DNA of 64,000 nucleotides from Rubrivivax albus (GCF_004016515.1 NZ_SACT01000001.1:1240001-1304000), one strand, 5' to 3'. Positions 1 through 9,401 are shown, counted from the stretch's first letter. Notes: generated from the sequence alone by a model not told the origin. A program made the numbers and translations.

Positions 1-20
1 AGGTCGGAAACGTGGGCCAT
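1..20 (-). CDS. cysN: cysN 5' end, sulfate adenylyltransferase subunit 1 (partial)
   Basis: An ATG on the minus strand begins one base after the cysD stop codon, and six codons are visible before the window edge (M-A-H-V-S-D). CysN is the GTPase subunit that works with CysD to make adenylyl sulfate, and the two genes are normally adjacent with cysD first. The call rests on position and coupling; too little protein is visible to test by sequence. Confidence 0.5.
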
Positions 21-21
21 G

Positions 22-951
22 TCAGAAGTACCCTTCCTGCTTCTTCTTCTCCATCGACGCCGCGGCGTCGTGGTCGATCATGCGGCCCTGGCGCTCGCTG
101 GTGCGCGTGAGCAGCATCTCCTGGATGATGGCGGTCAGCGAGTCGGCCTCGGATTCCACCGCGCCCGACAGCGGGTAGCAGCCCAGCGTGCGGAAGCGCA
201 CCTTCTTCGACATCGGCACCTCGCCGGGGCGCAGCGGCATGCGGTCGTCGTCGACCATGATCAGCGTGCCGTCACGGTCGACCACCGGGCGCTCGGCCGC
301 GAAATACAGCGGCACGATGGGGATGTTCTCGAGGTGGATGTATTGCCACACATCCAGTTCGGTCCAGTTGCTGATCGGGAAGACGCGGATCGACTCGCCC
401 TTGCGCTTGCGCCCGTTGTACAGGCGCCAGAGCTCCGGCCGCTGCGCCTTCGGGTCCCAGCGGTGCTGCGCGCTGCGGAAGCTGAAGATGCGTTCCTTGG
501 CGCGGCTCTTTTCCTCGTCGCGCCGTGCGCCGCCGAAGGCGGCGTCGAAGCCATGCAGGTCCAGCGCCTGCTTCAGGCCCTGGGTCTTCCACATGTCGGT
601 GTGGATCTGCGAGCCATGGTCGAAGGGGTTGATGCCCTGGGCCTTGGCCTCGGGGTTCTGGTAGACCAGCAGTTCCATGCCCAGCTCGCGCGCCATGCGC
701 TCGCGCATCGCGTACATGTCGCGGAACTTCCACGTCGTGTCCACGTGCAGCAGCGGGAAGGGCGGCGGGGCGGGCCAGAAGGCCTTCTTGGCCAGGTGCA
801 GCATCACTGCGCTGTCCTTGCCGATGGAATACAGCATCACCGGGCGGTCGGCCTCGGCCACCACCTCGCGCAGGATGTGGATGCTCTCGGCCTCGAGCCG
901 CTGCAGATGGGTCAGGCGCACGGGCGCCGAAGAATCGGTCATGGCAGTCAT
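22..951 (-). CDS. cysD: Sulfate adenylyltransferase subunit 2 (CysD)
   Basis: CysD is the catalytic ATP-sulfurylase subunit that adenylates sulfate in the cytoplasm, with CysN as GTPase partner. The protein is about 309 residues, close to the usual 300. It has the PP-loop-type motif [10 protein letters not shown] near the N terminus, then [14 protein letters not shown] and a C-terminal [12 protein letters not shown], all typical of CysD. The frame is open upstream to 1047, but similarity starts near the paired ATGs at 951 and 942. Neither has a convincing Shine-Dalgarno, so the start may be 9 bases shorter. The stop is one base before the presumed cysN start, and cysQ is divergent. The product feeds APS/PAPS synthesis and therefore could supply the sulfotransferase at 6606. 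Confidence 0.95.
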   Translation of the reverse strand: MTAMTDSSAPVRLTHLQRLEAESIHILREVVAEADRPVMLYSIGKDSAVMLHLAKKAFWPAPPPFPLLHVDTTWKFRDMYAMRERMARELGMELLVYQNPEAKAQGINPFDHGSQIHTDMWKTQGLKQALDLHGFDAAFGGARRDEEKSRAKERIFSFRSAQHRWDPKAQRPELWRLYNGRKRKGESIRVFPISNWTELDVWQYIHLENIPIVPLYFAAERPVVDRDGTLIMVDDDRMPLRPGEVPMSKKVRFRTLGCYPLSGAVESEADSLTAIIQEMLLTRTSERQGRMIDHDAAASMEKKKQEGYF

Positions 952-1008
952 CTGGGGTGGGTCGGCCTGTGCAGCGTGGCAAGCTCCGTGCCAACCGCAG
1001 GCGGCGGT

Positions 1009-1027
1009 CGTCGGCGGACCGCCGACG
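1009..1027. promoter_or_regulatory. Perfect 19-bp palindrome between cysD and cysQ
   Basis: The arms CGTCGGCGG and CCGCCGACG are exact inverted complements around a single A. A one-base centre cannot form a stem-loop in RNA, so a protein-binding site is more likely than a terminator. It sits in the 274-base divergent region (952-1225) between cysD and cysQ, about 58 bases upstream of the cysD start and 199 bases before cysQ. I see no other clear element in this gap. The function is unknown, and chance is possible at this GC content. Confidence 0.35.
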
Positions 1028-1225
1028 TAGCCCCAAGTATGGCGCACGGGCTGGCCCGGACGGCGCCGACAGGGTCCCTAGAACCAGCGCTCGGGCCGTG
1101 AACGGCGTGGCTTCTATCACGGCTTGGCCACGCCCCCCCTTGTGAACAAGGTGTCGGCAAGCGCCGCTGCGGCAGGTACATTCGCGGCCCATCACGCGGC
1201 GAGAGGGCCGCCCAGGAGAACATGG

Positions 1226-2002
1226 ATGGGTTGGGAACAGCAGCGCGAGGTCTGGCTGGAGGGGTTGGAGCGCATCGCGACCGACGCCGGTGCGCTGATC
1301 ATGCAGGTTTACCGCACCGACTTCGCCGTGCGGGGCAAGCAGGACCAGTCACCGGTCACCGAAGCAGACGAGCGCGCAGAGAAGCTCATCGTGCCGGCGC
1401 TGCAGGCGTTGGCACCCGGCGTGCCCGTGGTGGCCGAGGAGGCGGTGGCGGCCGGCAACGTGCCGGCGGTTGGTGATCTCTTCTGGCTGGTCGATCCGCT
1501 GGACGGAACCAAGGAGTTCATCAGCCGCAACGGCGAGTTCACCGTCAACATCGCCCTGGTGCACCAAGGCCGACCCGTGCTCGGCGTGGTGTACGCCCCG
1601 GCCCTGGGCCGCATGTTCCTCGGCGATGTGGGCCGGGGCGCGTGGATGCAGGACGCTGCGGGCCGCCGTGAGATCCGTTGCCGGCCGGTGCCGGAAGCCG
1701 GGCTGACGGTGGTGGCCAGCCGCTCGCACGGCGACGCGGCGGCGCTGGATGCCTTCCTGGCCGGGCGCAAGGTGGCCGCGCTGGCCAGCGCCGGTTCGTC
1801 GCTCAAGCTCTGCCTGGTCGCCGCCGGTGAGGCCGACCTGTACCCGCGGCTGGGCCGCACCATGGAGTGGGACATCGCCGCCGGGCACGCCGTGCTGTCG
1901 GCTGCGGGCGGCAGCGTGCGTGACCTTCAGGGGGCGCCGCTGCGGTATGGCAAACCGGGTTTCGACAACCCGCATTTCGCCGCCGCCGCTGAGCTCGGGT
2001 GA
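1226..2002 (+). CDS. cysQ: 3'(2'),5'-bisphosphate nucleotidase CysQ
   Basis: CysQ hydrolyses 3'-phosphoadenosine 5'-phosphate (PAP), the by-product of PAPS reduction and of sulfotransferases, to AMP. The 258-residue protein carries the Mg-dependent inositol-monophosphatase-family signatures: E71-E72, the DPLDGT motif at residues 90-95, and EWDIAAGHAV near residue 212. The start is the ATG at 1226 with GGAG at 1215-1218; the frame is open further upstream but without support. An overlapping ATG at 1222 is out of frame. Placement opposite cysD fits sulfate assimilation, and PAP removal would also help the sulfotransferase encoded at 6606. Confidence 0.93.
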   Translation: MGWEQQREVWLEGLERIATDAGALIMQVYRTDFAVRGKQDQSPVTEADERAEKLIVPALQALAPGVPVVAEEAVAAGNVPAVGDLFWLVDPLDGTKEFISRNGEFTVNIALVHQGRPVLGVVYAPALGRMFLGDVGRGAWMQDAAGRREIRCRPVPEAGLTVVASRSHGDAAALDAFLAGRKVAALASAGSSLKLCLVAAGEADLYPRLGRTMEWDIAAGHAVLSAAGGSVRDLQGAPLRYGKPGFDNPHFAAAAELG

Positions 2003-2140
2003 TCGCGCCGGGCGCGGCGTGCCGGCGTGGCGCGTACTGTTCACGCATCCCGCCGCCGGTGGGTTGTTGGTGGCATCGATCCTGCTTGGCGGGCAGCTAC
2101 CATCCTCCGATTCGCTTTCCTTCGTCGCCTGAACTGCTCC

Positions 2141-5100
2141 ATGCGCTGTCCTGACCGTCTGAGACGTGCGACCCTGGTCGCCACCGCTGCTGTCCTGACG
2201 GCGATCGTGGGATGCGGCAGCGGCAGTGGCCGATCCGGCACCGACCTGCAGGTCTCGGGTACCGGCCCGGTGGCCACCGTGGCTGGCGGCAGCGAAGTCG
2301 TCTTCGAGATGCAGGTGAAGAACGCTGGCGAATACGCGGCCGAGGACGTCGCCATCACCAACGAGGCCGGCGGCCAGCTGTCGCTGATGGGCATCACCTG
2401 CACCGCCGAAGGTGGCGCCGTCTGCCCTGAGGCTCCGAGCATCGCGATGCGCGTGCCCAGCCTGAAGGCCGGCGGCACACTGCGCTTCACGGTGACCACC
2501 CTGGCCAACCCATCGGCGCGCGGCACGCTGTTCAACCGCATGGCCGCCAGCTTCGCCTACGAGACCGACAGCGCCGACAACGTGGCCACGGTCACGGCCA
2601 CCGCGTACAGCCCAAGCAGCGACCTCGTCGTCATCGGCAGTGGGCCTGCCGGCACCGTCACCGGCGGCGACACTGTCGCGTTCGACATGTCGGTGCGCAA
2701 CGAGGGGCCGGACGACGCCACCGGCGTGCGTGTGCTCAACGAGGGCGGTTCCGGGCTGGTGGTGCAGGGCATCGCCTGCACGGCCAGCGGTGGCGCCACC
2801 TGTCCGGCCGTGCCTGGTGCGCTGATGGACGTCGGAACGCTGCCGGCCGGGGGCTCCCTCGACTTCGTGGTCACGGCCACCGTGGCCGCCAGCCTCAACG
2901 GCATCGTCACCAACACGCTGCAGGTCAGTGCCGACGCCGACAGCGACCGCCTCGACAACAGCTTCACGGCGCAGGCCACCGTGGTCACGCCGCGTTCGGG
3001 CGTGTTCGTCACCGGCGTCGGTCCGGCCGGCACCGTAGCCGGTGGCGGCGTGGCCACGTTCGTGATGACCGTCGGCAATGCCGGCCCCGATGCGTCGGGC
3101 ACGGTGAACATCGTCGACACGGTCGGGGCGCGTCTGACCCTGACCGCCGTGCGCTGCAACGCAACGGCCGGGGCCACCTGTCCGGCAACGCTGGGTCCGG
3201 TGATGTCGGTGCCGACGTTGCCGGCCGGCGCCGCGCTGCAGTTCGAGGTCGATGCCGTCGTCGACGCTGGCACGACCGGACTGCTGACCAACGCCATGTC
3301 CGCCACCGCGGCGAACGATGCCGACCGCACCGACAACACCGCCACCGCGGTGGCCACGGCCAGCACGCCGCGGGCCGTGCTGACGCTCAGTGGCACTGGT
3401 CCGGCCGATTCGGTGGCCGGCGGTGGCCTGGCCAGCTTCGACATGAAGGTGGTCAACACCGGCCCAGACCCCGCCACAGGCCTGCGCCTGCGCCAGACCC
3501 CCAGCGGCAACCTCAGCCTGCTGGCCGTGCGCTGCAGCGCCGCCGGAGGTGCCGTCTGCCCCGGCAGCGTGGGGGTGGTCACCGAAGTGCCGTCGCTGCC
3601 GGTGGGCGGGCAGCTCACGCTGGGTGTCGACACGCGCGTCGACGCCGGTGCCAACGGCGCCATCACCAACACCCTGCTGGTCACCGGCGACAACGTCTTT
3701 GCAGGCAGCGGCAACAGCGTGATCGCCGTCGGCACCGCCGTGTCAGCGGTCAGCGGGCTGACGGTGACCGGCAGCGCGCCCGCGTCTGCCGTGCCCGCGG
3801 GCAGTGCCGCCAGCTTCCGGATGGCGGTCGTCAACGATGGTCCGGACGCAGCGGGCGCGGTGCGACTGACCAACGCCGTCGGCGGCAACCTGACCCTGAC
3901 CGACGTGCGCTGCGTCGACGCGGCAGGCGGAGCCACCTGTCCTGCCGTGCCGGGTGCGCTGATGGACCTCACGGCGTTGCCGGTGGGGGCGAGCGTGACC
4001 TTCGACGTCACCGCCACGGTCGCCGCCGGCACCCAGGGCGCCATCGTCAATACCTTGACGGCGACCACCACCGCCGGTGGCGCCACACAACAGGCCAGTG
4101 GCGTCGCCGTGGGCAGTGCGTATGCGGCCAACGTCACCGTGACGGGCAGCGGCCCGGCCGGCTCGCTGGTTGGCGGCGCGAGCGGCGAGTTCCTGATGGA
4201 GATCGCCAACGCGGGGCCCGGCACTGCCCTGGGTGTCGATGTCGAACAGGTCCTGTCCGCCGGCCTGTCGGCGGCTGGCACCATCAGCTGCGTGCAGGCC
4301 GTGGGCGCCACCTGTCCCACGATCGACGGCGCCAGCTTCAACGTGCCCTCGCTGCCCGCCAACGGTCGGCTGCGCCTGCGGGTGCCTTTCACCGTGGACG
4401 CGGGCACCAATGGCACGGTCTCCGGCACGATGACGACCCGTACGGCCGGCGATCCGAGGCCGGGCGACGACAGTGCCACGGTAGGCTTTCTCGCCGTCAG
4501 CACCGACTTGTCGGTGAGCCAGGTGGCCGCACCCGCCCTGCGCGCCGGCGAGACCGCCAGCTTCACGGCCGTGGTGGCCAACCCGGGCACACAGGCCGTG
4601 GGGCCGGTGGGCATCACGCAGGCAATCGGTGGTGCCGCTGCCTCCGGCCTGGTGGCCAGCGTCACCTGCACGCCCTCGGTGGCCGCCACCTGCCCGGCGA
4701 TCGGGCCGTCGATGACCGTGGCCAGCCTGCCAGCCCGCAGCACGCTGAGCTTTGTCGTCACCGTGCTCACCGACGCGGGCACCCGCGGCGCCTTGACCAA
4801 CACCTTCTCGCTCACCGCCGACGGCGACCCGGACCTGGCGAACAACACGGCCGCGACCACGGTCACGGTCGGCGACCCCCGCAATGGCGCCTACAAGGCC
4901 GTGGCCACGGATGGCAATGTCTACGACCTGAGCATCGACTTCGACGCGGGCCAGTACACGATGGCCGGGGCCGGCGCGGCACAGGCCTTCGGTGCCCCGG
5001 TGGGCAGTGAGTACACCGTTGGTGGCGCGATCCGCTTCCGCGTGGCCGAGGATCTGCTGGTCGGGGCGCACGATTTCGGCGCCGGTGCCACGCCGTACGT

Positions 5101-5752
5101 CGCGGTGCGCAACCTGGTCACGACGCTGGCCGAGGCTGCCGGCACCTACTTCATCGCCATTCGTGACCTGCCGGCCGGCGGCAGCCCGGCCACGCGCGCG
5201 ACGGCGGCCATCATCAGCGGCAATCAGATGGCGGTGTGCAGCCAGGCAGCCACCGTGCTGCGCGTGCCCGGCCCGGGATGTCCGTCGGCGCTGGCGGCGG
5301 ATTACACGCTGGCCGTGTCCAACGGCGTGTTCACTGCGACGCCCACCGGCGGTGGGAGCAGCTTCCGCTTCTTCGTGGCCCGCAGCGGTGGGTCGACGGT
5401 ACTCGTCGGCGCCACCGGCAGCGGTGCCGGCGGGGCCCAGATGCGCATCGGTCTGCCTTCGCGCAACACCCTGATCGGCGGCACCCTGGGCGGCGCCAGC
5501 ACCAGCGGCGCATGGCTGCCGACGCTGACGATCACGCCCAGCAGCTACCTCGTCACCGACGCCGGCACCGAGAACGACAGCGCCACCATCGGCACCACCG
5601 ACCCGGCGGTCCAGAACCTGCGCAGCGGGCCGCTGGCCAGCGGCAACGGTCGCATCTGGGTCATGCAGGCGGCGCCGCTGGCAGTGACCTTCGGCAACCC
5701 TGACGCCACCGGCGCGGCCGCCGGCCGCCTTCAGATCGTCCTGCCGCCCTGA
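2141..5752 (+). CDS. Large lipoprotein with seven DUF11-like repeats
   Basis: This 1203-residue predicted surface or periplasmic lipoprotein starts at the ATG at 2141, which gives a signal peptide with lipobox AIVGC and Cys25. Seven tandem repeats of about 124-127 residues begin near 2242, 2620, 2998, 3376, 3757, 4129 and 4504. Each opens with a variant of (D/G)LxVxGxGPAGxVxGG and has a conserved pair of cysteines about 10 residues apart (for example ITC...VCP), which probably form a disulfide. The repeats resemble the DUF11/CARDB immunoglobulin-like modules of bacterial surface proteins. A different C-terminal domain of about 290 residues (from 4885) is not recognised. It ends 26 bases before the next gene and may be co-transcribed with it. 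The role is unknown; adhesion or an envelope scaffold is a guess. Confidence 0.75.
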   Translation: MRCPDRLRRATLVATAAVLTAIVGCGSGSGRSGTDLQVSGTGPVATVAGGSEVVFEMQVKNAGEYAAEDVAITNEAGGQLSLMGITCTAEGGAVCPEAPSIAMRVPSLKAGGTLRFTVTTLANPSARGTLFNRMAASFAYETDSADNVATVTATAYSPSSDLVVIGSGPAGTVTGGDTVAFDMSVRNEGPDDATGVRVLNEGGSGLVVQGIACTASGGATCPAVPGALMDVGTLPAGGSLDFVVTATVAASLNGIVTNTLQVSADADSDRLDNSFTAQATVVTPRSGVFVTGVGPAGTVAGGGVATFVMTVGNAGPDASGTVNIVDTVGARLTLTAVRCNATAGATCPATLGPVMSVPTLPAGAALQFEVDAVVDAGTTGLLTNAMSATAANDADRTDNTATAVATASTPRAVLTLSGTGPADSVAGGGLASFDMKVVNTGPDPATGLRLRQTPSGNLSLLAVRCSAAGGAVCPGSVGVVTEVPSLPVGGQLTLGVDTRVDAGANGAITNTLLVTGDNVFAGSGNSVIAVGTAVSAVSGLTVTGSAPASAVPAGSAASFRMAVVNDGPDAAGAVRLTNAVGGNLTLTDVRCVDAAGGATCPAVPGALMDLTALPVGASVTFDVTATVAAGTQGAIVNTLTATTTAGGATQQASGVAVGSAYAANVTVTGSGPAGSLVGGASGEFLMEIANAGPGTALGVDVEQVLSAGLSAAGTISCVQAVGATCPTIDGASFNVPSLPANGRLRLRVPFTVDAGTNGTVSGTMTTRTAGDPRPGDDSATVGFLAVSTDLSVSQVAAPALRAGETASFTAVVANPGTQAVGPVGITQAIGGAAASGLVASVTCTPSVAATCPAIGPSMTVASLPARSTLSFVVTVLTDAGTRGALTNTFSLTADGDPDLANNTAATTVTVGDPRNGAYKAVATDGNVYDLSIDFDAGQYTMAGAGAAQAFGAPVGSEYTVGGAIRFRVAEDLLVGAHDFGAGATPYVAVRNLVTTLAEAAGTYFIAIRDLPAGGSPATRATAAIISGNQMAVCSQAATVLRVPGPGCPSALAADYTLAVSNGVFTATPTGGGSSFRFFVARSGGSTVLVGATGSGAGGAQMRIGLPSRNTLIGGTLGGASTSGAWLPTLTITPSSYLVTDAGTENDSATIGTTDPAVQNLRSGPLASGNGRIWVMQAAPLAVTFGNPDATGAAAGRLQIVLPP

Positions 5753-5778
5753 ACGCGCCTCATCGCGCGGAGCCCTGC

Positions 5779-6603
5779 ATGGAACTCAACCACATCGTCT
5801 TCATCGTCATGGACAGCTGTCGGCACGACAGCTTCGTCGCCGCACGCACGCCGAACATCGATCGCCTGGGGGTGGCCGAGAAGCGCTACAGCTACGCGTC
5901 GTGGACGGCACCGTCGCACCATGCCTTCGTGATGGGCCTGATGCCGCACCGCAGTCCGAAGGACGTGTTCGCCTCCGAGGTCTACAAGGACGAGTACGTG
6001 CAGTGGAAGGCGCGCACCGGTTGCGACACCATTGAGTTCAAGGCCTTCCTGCCTGACCTGTCGCTGCCCAAGGTGCTGCGCAACCTGGGCTATCGCACGG
6101 TGGCCAAGGTGTCGATGCCGGTGCTCAACAAGAACACGCTGATCAGCCGCGACTTCGACGACTACAAGCTGATGAAGTCGCACAACGACTTCGCGAAGAT
6201 GATCGACGAGATGGAGTTCCCCGACGAACCCCACTACTACTTCCTGAACCTGGGCGAGACGCACTACCCGTACATGCTCGACGGTTCCAAGCTGCCGCGC
6301 ATCTCCGGCGTGCACGGCGCGCTCAAGGCGATGGACGAGACCGAGGTCGCGACCAGTGCCTCACAGGGCTTCGACGCGGGCCAGATGGAGATGCTGCGCC
6401 AGCAGCAGATCAAGTGCGTCGAATACGTCGACGGCCAGATCGGCCGGCTGATGGACCTGACGCCGCCGAACACGCACTTCATCGTCACCGCCGACCACGG
6501 CGAACTGTTCGGCGAGGAGGGCTACTTCGGCCACGGGCCCATCATGCACGAGAAGTGCTTCGAGGTGCCGTTCGTCGAGGGACGGGTCGGGGGGCAGCGC
6601 TGA
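5779..6603 (+). CDS. Alkaline-phosphatase-superfamily (sulfatase-like) hydrolase
   Basis: The 274-residue protein has the metal-binding layout of the sulfatase/alkaline phosphatase fold: MDSCRHDSF (Asp12), TPNIDRLG, a nucleophile segment SWTAPSHH (Thr43) and TADHGELFGEEG (Asp239, His240) followed by FGHG. The C/S-x-P-S-R signature that is converted to formylglycine is absent, so a classical sulfatase is unlikely; a phosphatase, phosphodiesterase or phospho-group transferase is more likely. It is short for the family and lacks the usual C-terminal subdomain. No signal peptide is seen, so it is probably cytoplasmic. It is the first gene of a coupled block, with a two-base gap to the sulfotransferase. 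The substrate is unknown. Confidence 0.75.
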   Translation: MELNHIVFIVMDSCRHDSFVAARTPNIDRLGVAEKRYSYASWTAPSHHAFVMGLMPHRSPKDVFASEVYKDEYVQWKARTGCDTIEFKAFLPDLSLPKVLRNLGYRTVAKVSMPVLNKNTLISRDFDDYKLMKSHNDFAKMIDEMEFPDEPHYYFLNLGETHYPYMLDGSKLPRISGVHGALKAMDETEVATSASQGFDAGQMEMLRQQQIKCVEYVDGQIGRLMDLTPPNTHFIVTADHGELFGEEGYFGHGPIMHEKCFEVPFVEGRVGGQR

Positions 6604-6605
6604 CG

Positions 6606-7517
6606 ATGGCGCCCCCGCTGTTCCTGCTGGCGCCGCCGAGGTCCTACACCTCGCTGGTGAATGCCATGCTCGGCCAGCACCCGCAGATGTACGGGCTGCC
6701 GGAGCTGTGCCTGTTCAACGTCGACGTGCTGCTCGACCTCTGGAAGGGAACGACCGGCGAGATCTCGGAGAACGGCTCGATGGTGCGCCACGGCTTGATG
6801 CGGGCCGTGGCCGAGCTCTGGGGCGGCGAGCAGCGCGTGAACACGGTCAACATGGCCTTCTCCTGGGCGTCGGCCCGCGAGCTGATGGACACCGGTGACG
6901 TCTACCGCGAGATCGTCGACAGGATCCACCCGCTGGTGGCGGTGGAGAAGAGCCCGTCCTACACCATGTCGGTCAAGCGCATGCAGGCCATGCACCGGGC
7001 GTTCCCGGACGCGCGCTTCCTGCACCTGGTGCGCCACCCGGTGGCGCAGTGCAAGTCGCTGATGGCGATCAACGACGGCGCCTTCTGCCTGAAGATCGAA
7101 GCCTTCGAGCTGACCGAGGACTACGCGATGATCGAGCCGCAGATCGCCTGGCACGACATCAACGTCAACATCCTCAACTTCCTGCGCGAGGTGCCAGCCG
7201 AGCGCCAGCTGCGCATGCGCGGCGAGGACATCATGGCGGACCCGCAGACCAAGCTCGCGGAGATCGCGCGCTGGGCCGGGCTGCGCGACGACGACGACGC
7301 GGTGCTGGAGATGATGCACCCGGAGCGTTCGCCCTATGCCTGCTTCGGCCCGGTCAACGCGATGTTCGGCAACGACCCGAACTTCCTGGCCGGCCCGACC
7401 TTCCGCCCGCACAAGCCCAAGGTGCCCCGCCTGGACCAGCCGGTGCCGTGGCGCAGCGACGGCCGCGGCCTGTACCCCGAAGTGGTGGCCATGGCCCAGG
7501 AGTTCGGTTATGCCTGA
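6606..7517 (+). CDS. Sulfotransferase family protein
   Basis: Predicted PAPS-dependent sulfotransferase of 303 residues. The N-terminal PPRSYTSLV segment (about residues 10-18) fits the 5'-phosphosulfate-binding loop, and RFLHLVRHPVAQCKSL near residue 136 fits the 3'-phosphate-binding region with its conserved Arg and Ser. The family moves sulfate from PAPS to a hydroxyl or amine and releases PAP. The start is the ATG at 6606, two bases after the previous stop. The gene lies in the same block as a methyltransferase, ACP and SDR reductase, so it probably decorates the product of that pathway. The acceptor cannot be predicted from sequence. Confidence 0.85.
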   Translation: MAPPLFLLAPPRSYTSLVNAMLGQHPQMYGLPELCLFNVDVLLDLWKGTTGEISENGSMVRHGLMRAVAELWGGEQRVNTVNMAFSWASARELMDTGDVYREIVDRIHPLVAVEKSPSYTMSVKRMQAMHRAFPDARFLHLVRHPVAQCKSLMAINDGAFCLKIEAFELTEDYAMIEPQIAWHDINVNILNFLREVPAERQLRMRGEDIMADPQTKLAEIARWAGLRDDDDAVLEMMHPERSPYACFGPVNAMFGNDPNFLAGPTFRPHKPKVPRLDQPVPWRSDGRGLYPEVVAMAQEFGYA

Positions 7518-7911
7518 CCAGCCCGAGCGCCAACGGCTGTCGCCGGCGGCGGAGAACCCGGAGACCGGCCGCCCCGACGCCGCCACGCTGAACGAGCACC
7601 AGCAGGCGCTGCGGCGCGCGATGATGGACGCCTTCAGTGCCAAGAAGGCGCGCCGCTTCATCGAGCGCCACGTCAACCACATCAACATCAACCGCGACCT
7701 GGCCGAGGGGATCAAGTTCCTGTTCGACGAGAAGGGCCGGCCGCCGGAGAACATGCCGCTCGAGGACATCATCGACGAGCGTCGCAAGCTGGAGTACCAG
7801 CTCAAGTGGTTCGAGGGCATCGTGCTCGAGCTGAACAACCGTCTCGTGAAGGTGCGCGAGATGGAGGACTACGCGCTGGAGATGCTCTCCCGTGCGGCGC
7901 CGGAGGACTGA
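7510..7911 (+). CDS. Small hypothetical protein, helical
   Basis: I do not recognise this 133-residue protein. It is charged and mostly helical, with heptad-like stretches such as LEYQLKWFEGIVLELNNRL near residue 97, which suggests a coiled coil. It has no signal peptide or membrane segment. The start overlaps the sulfotransferase stop by eight bases and its stop shares one base with the next start, so it is translationally coupled on both sides. A partner or adaptor role for the sulfotransferase or the export proteins is possible but unsupported. Confidence 0.7.
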   Translation: MPDQPERQRLSPAAENPETGRPDAATLNEHQQALRRAMMDAFSAKKARRFIERHVNHININRDLAEGIKFLFDEKGRPPENMPLEDIIDERRKLEYQLKWFEGIVLELNNRLVKVREMEDYALEMLSRAAPED

Positions 7912-9401
7912 TGCGGCACGGCGGTTCTCCTCGACTCGGTCTGGCGGTCGCCACGCTGGCGCTCGCATTGGCGGCCTGCACGACCGGACCCGACTACCAG
8001 CGGCCCGACGTGCCGCTGCCGGCCGCCTGGCGCGGCAACGCCGGTGACGACGCCGGCCTCGTCAACGCGCGCTGGTGGCAGGGCTTTGGCGACCCGGCGC
8101 TGGAGGCCCTGATCGACGAAGCCATCGACGCCAACCAGGACCTGGCCGTCGCCGCGGCGCGCATCGAGCAGTACGCGGCGCGGCTGGGTGCCAGCGAGTC
8201 GGCACGCTACCCGACGGTGGGCTACGCCATTGGCGGGACGCGCGAACTGCGCAGCCAGGAGCGCCCCAACGGATTGCGCCCCGGTCAGAGCCCCACGCTG
8301 TCGAATTTCGAACTCGGCGGCAACGTCAGCTGGGAACTCGATCTCTGGGGTCGCGTGCGTCGGTCCAATGAAGCAGCGCGGGCTGAGCTGCTGGCTTCAC
8401 AGGAGGCTCGCCGCGGCGTCATGCTGACGGTCGTGGCCGACGTCGCAGCCGGTTACCTGAAGCTGCTCGAGATCGACCAGCGTCTGGCGCTGGTGGAGGA
8501 CAAGCTGGCACTGCGCAGGAAGGCACTGGCGCTGATGGACGAGAAGCGAAAGGGCGGTTCCGCCACGCGGCTGGACGTGGCGCGTCTGCAGTCCGCGGTC
8601 GAGGAGCAGGCCGCGGCGCTGCCGGAGATCCGGCGCGAGATGGCGGTGGCCGAGCACACGCTGGCGCAGCTGCTGGGTCGGCCGCCCGGCGCCATCGTCC
8701 GTCGGTCGATCGATGCGTTGACGTTGCCCAGCCTGCCCGCGGGCGTACCGGCAGACGTGCTCGTGCGCCGGCCCGACGTGGCTGCAGCCGAACAGGCGCT
8801 GGTGGCGGCCAACGCCCGCATCGGCGTGGCCAAGACGGCGTACTTCCCGACGCTGTCCCTGCTGGGCGCGATCGGTCTGGCGGCCGACGACCTGCAATGG
8901 CTGTTCGCCGAGACGGCGCGTACGGCCAGCCTCGGCGCTGCGCTGGCCGGCACGGTGTTCGACGGCGGCCGCACCGCCGCGAACGTGCGCGAGTCCGAGG
9001 CCGTGCGCGCCGAGGCGCAGGCGCAGTTCGTCAAGTTGGTGCAGACTGCGTTGCTGGAGGTGGAGAACGCCCTGGCCACGCGCGTGCTGGCCGACGAGCG
9101 CGAGGCGGTTGGCGACCGCCGCGTGCGCGCGCTCGCCGACGTGCGCGACCTTACGCGGGCGCGGCTGGAGGGCGGCCAGGCGCAACGTATCGAACTGTTC
9201 AACGCCGAGATCGACCTCCGCGACGCCGAGATCGCCCGCCTGGAGTACCGCCGTGACCGCCTGCTGGCCATGGTGGGCGTCTACAAGGCCATGGGCGGTG
9301 GCTGGATGCGTGAAGAAGAACAGCGCCGCGACGCGGCCACCCCGGAACGGCAGGCGCGTGCGCTCGTGCCTGCCGACAGCACCGAACAGGCGCCGAAATG
9401 A
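7911..9401 (+). CDS. Outer-membrane efflux lipoprotein (NodT/OprM type)
   Basis: TolC-superfamily outer-membrane channel of 496 residues. A lipoprotein signal ends in LALAAC (Cys23), followed by TGPDYQRPD and ARWWQGFGDPALEALIDEA, which are typical of RND-associated NodT/OprM factors. Two OEP repeats follow, with the family motifs SWELDLWGRVRR and LLVRRPD-like VLVRRPDVAAAE. The start overlaps the previous stop as TGATG and the end overlaps the next gene as ATGA. No inner-membrane pump is encoded nearby, so the channel is presumably served by the adaptor fusion downstream or by a pump encoded elsewhere. Confidence 0.93.
   Translation: MRHGGSPRLGLAVATLALALAACTTGPDYQRPDVPLPAAWRGNAGDDAGLVNARWWQGFGDPALEALIDEAIDANQDLAVAAARIEQYAARLGASESARYPTVGYAIGGTRELRSQERPNGLRPGQSPTLSNFELGGNVSWELDLWGRVRRSNEAARAELLASQEARRGVMLTVVADVAAGYLKLLEIDQRLALVEDKLALRRKALALMDEKRKGGSATRLDVARLQSAVEEQAAALPEIRREMAVAEHTLAQLLGRPPGAIVRRSIDALTLPSLPAGVPADVLVRRPDVAAAEQALVAANARIGVAKTAYFPTLSLLGAIGLAADDLQWLFAETARTASLGAALAGTVFDGGRTAANVRESEAVRAEAQAQFVKLVQTALLEVENALATRVLADEREAVGDRRVRALADVRDLTRARLEGGQAQRIELFNAEIDLRDAEIARLEYRRDRLLAMVGVYKAMGGGWMREEEQRRDAATPERQARALVPADSTEQAPK

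Noticed and set aside
2242..4877. Direct repeats considered as a CRISPR or other array
   Set aside because: Period is about 375 bases, in frame, and encodes protein modules; there are no short repeats with unique spacers.
2557..4884. Minus-strand open frame opposite the repeat lipoprotein
   Set aside because: It mirrors the seven repeats and has no signal, start context or family resemblance.
5779..6603. Classical formylglycine sulfatase
   Set aside because: The C/S-x-P-S-R modification motif is absent.
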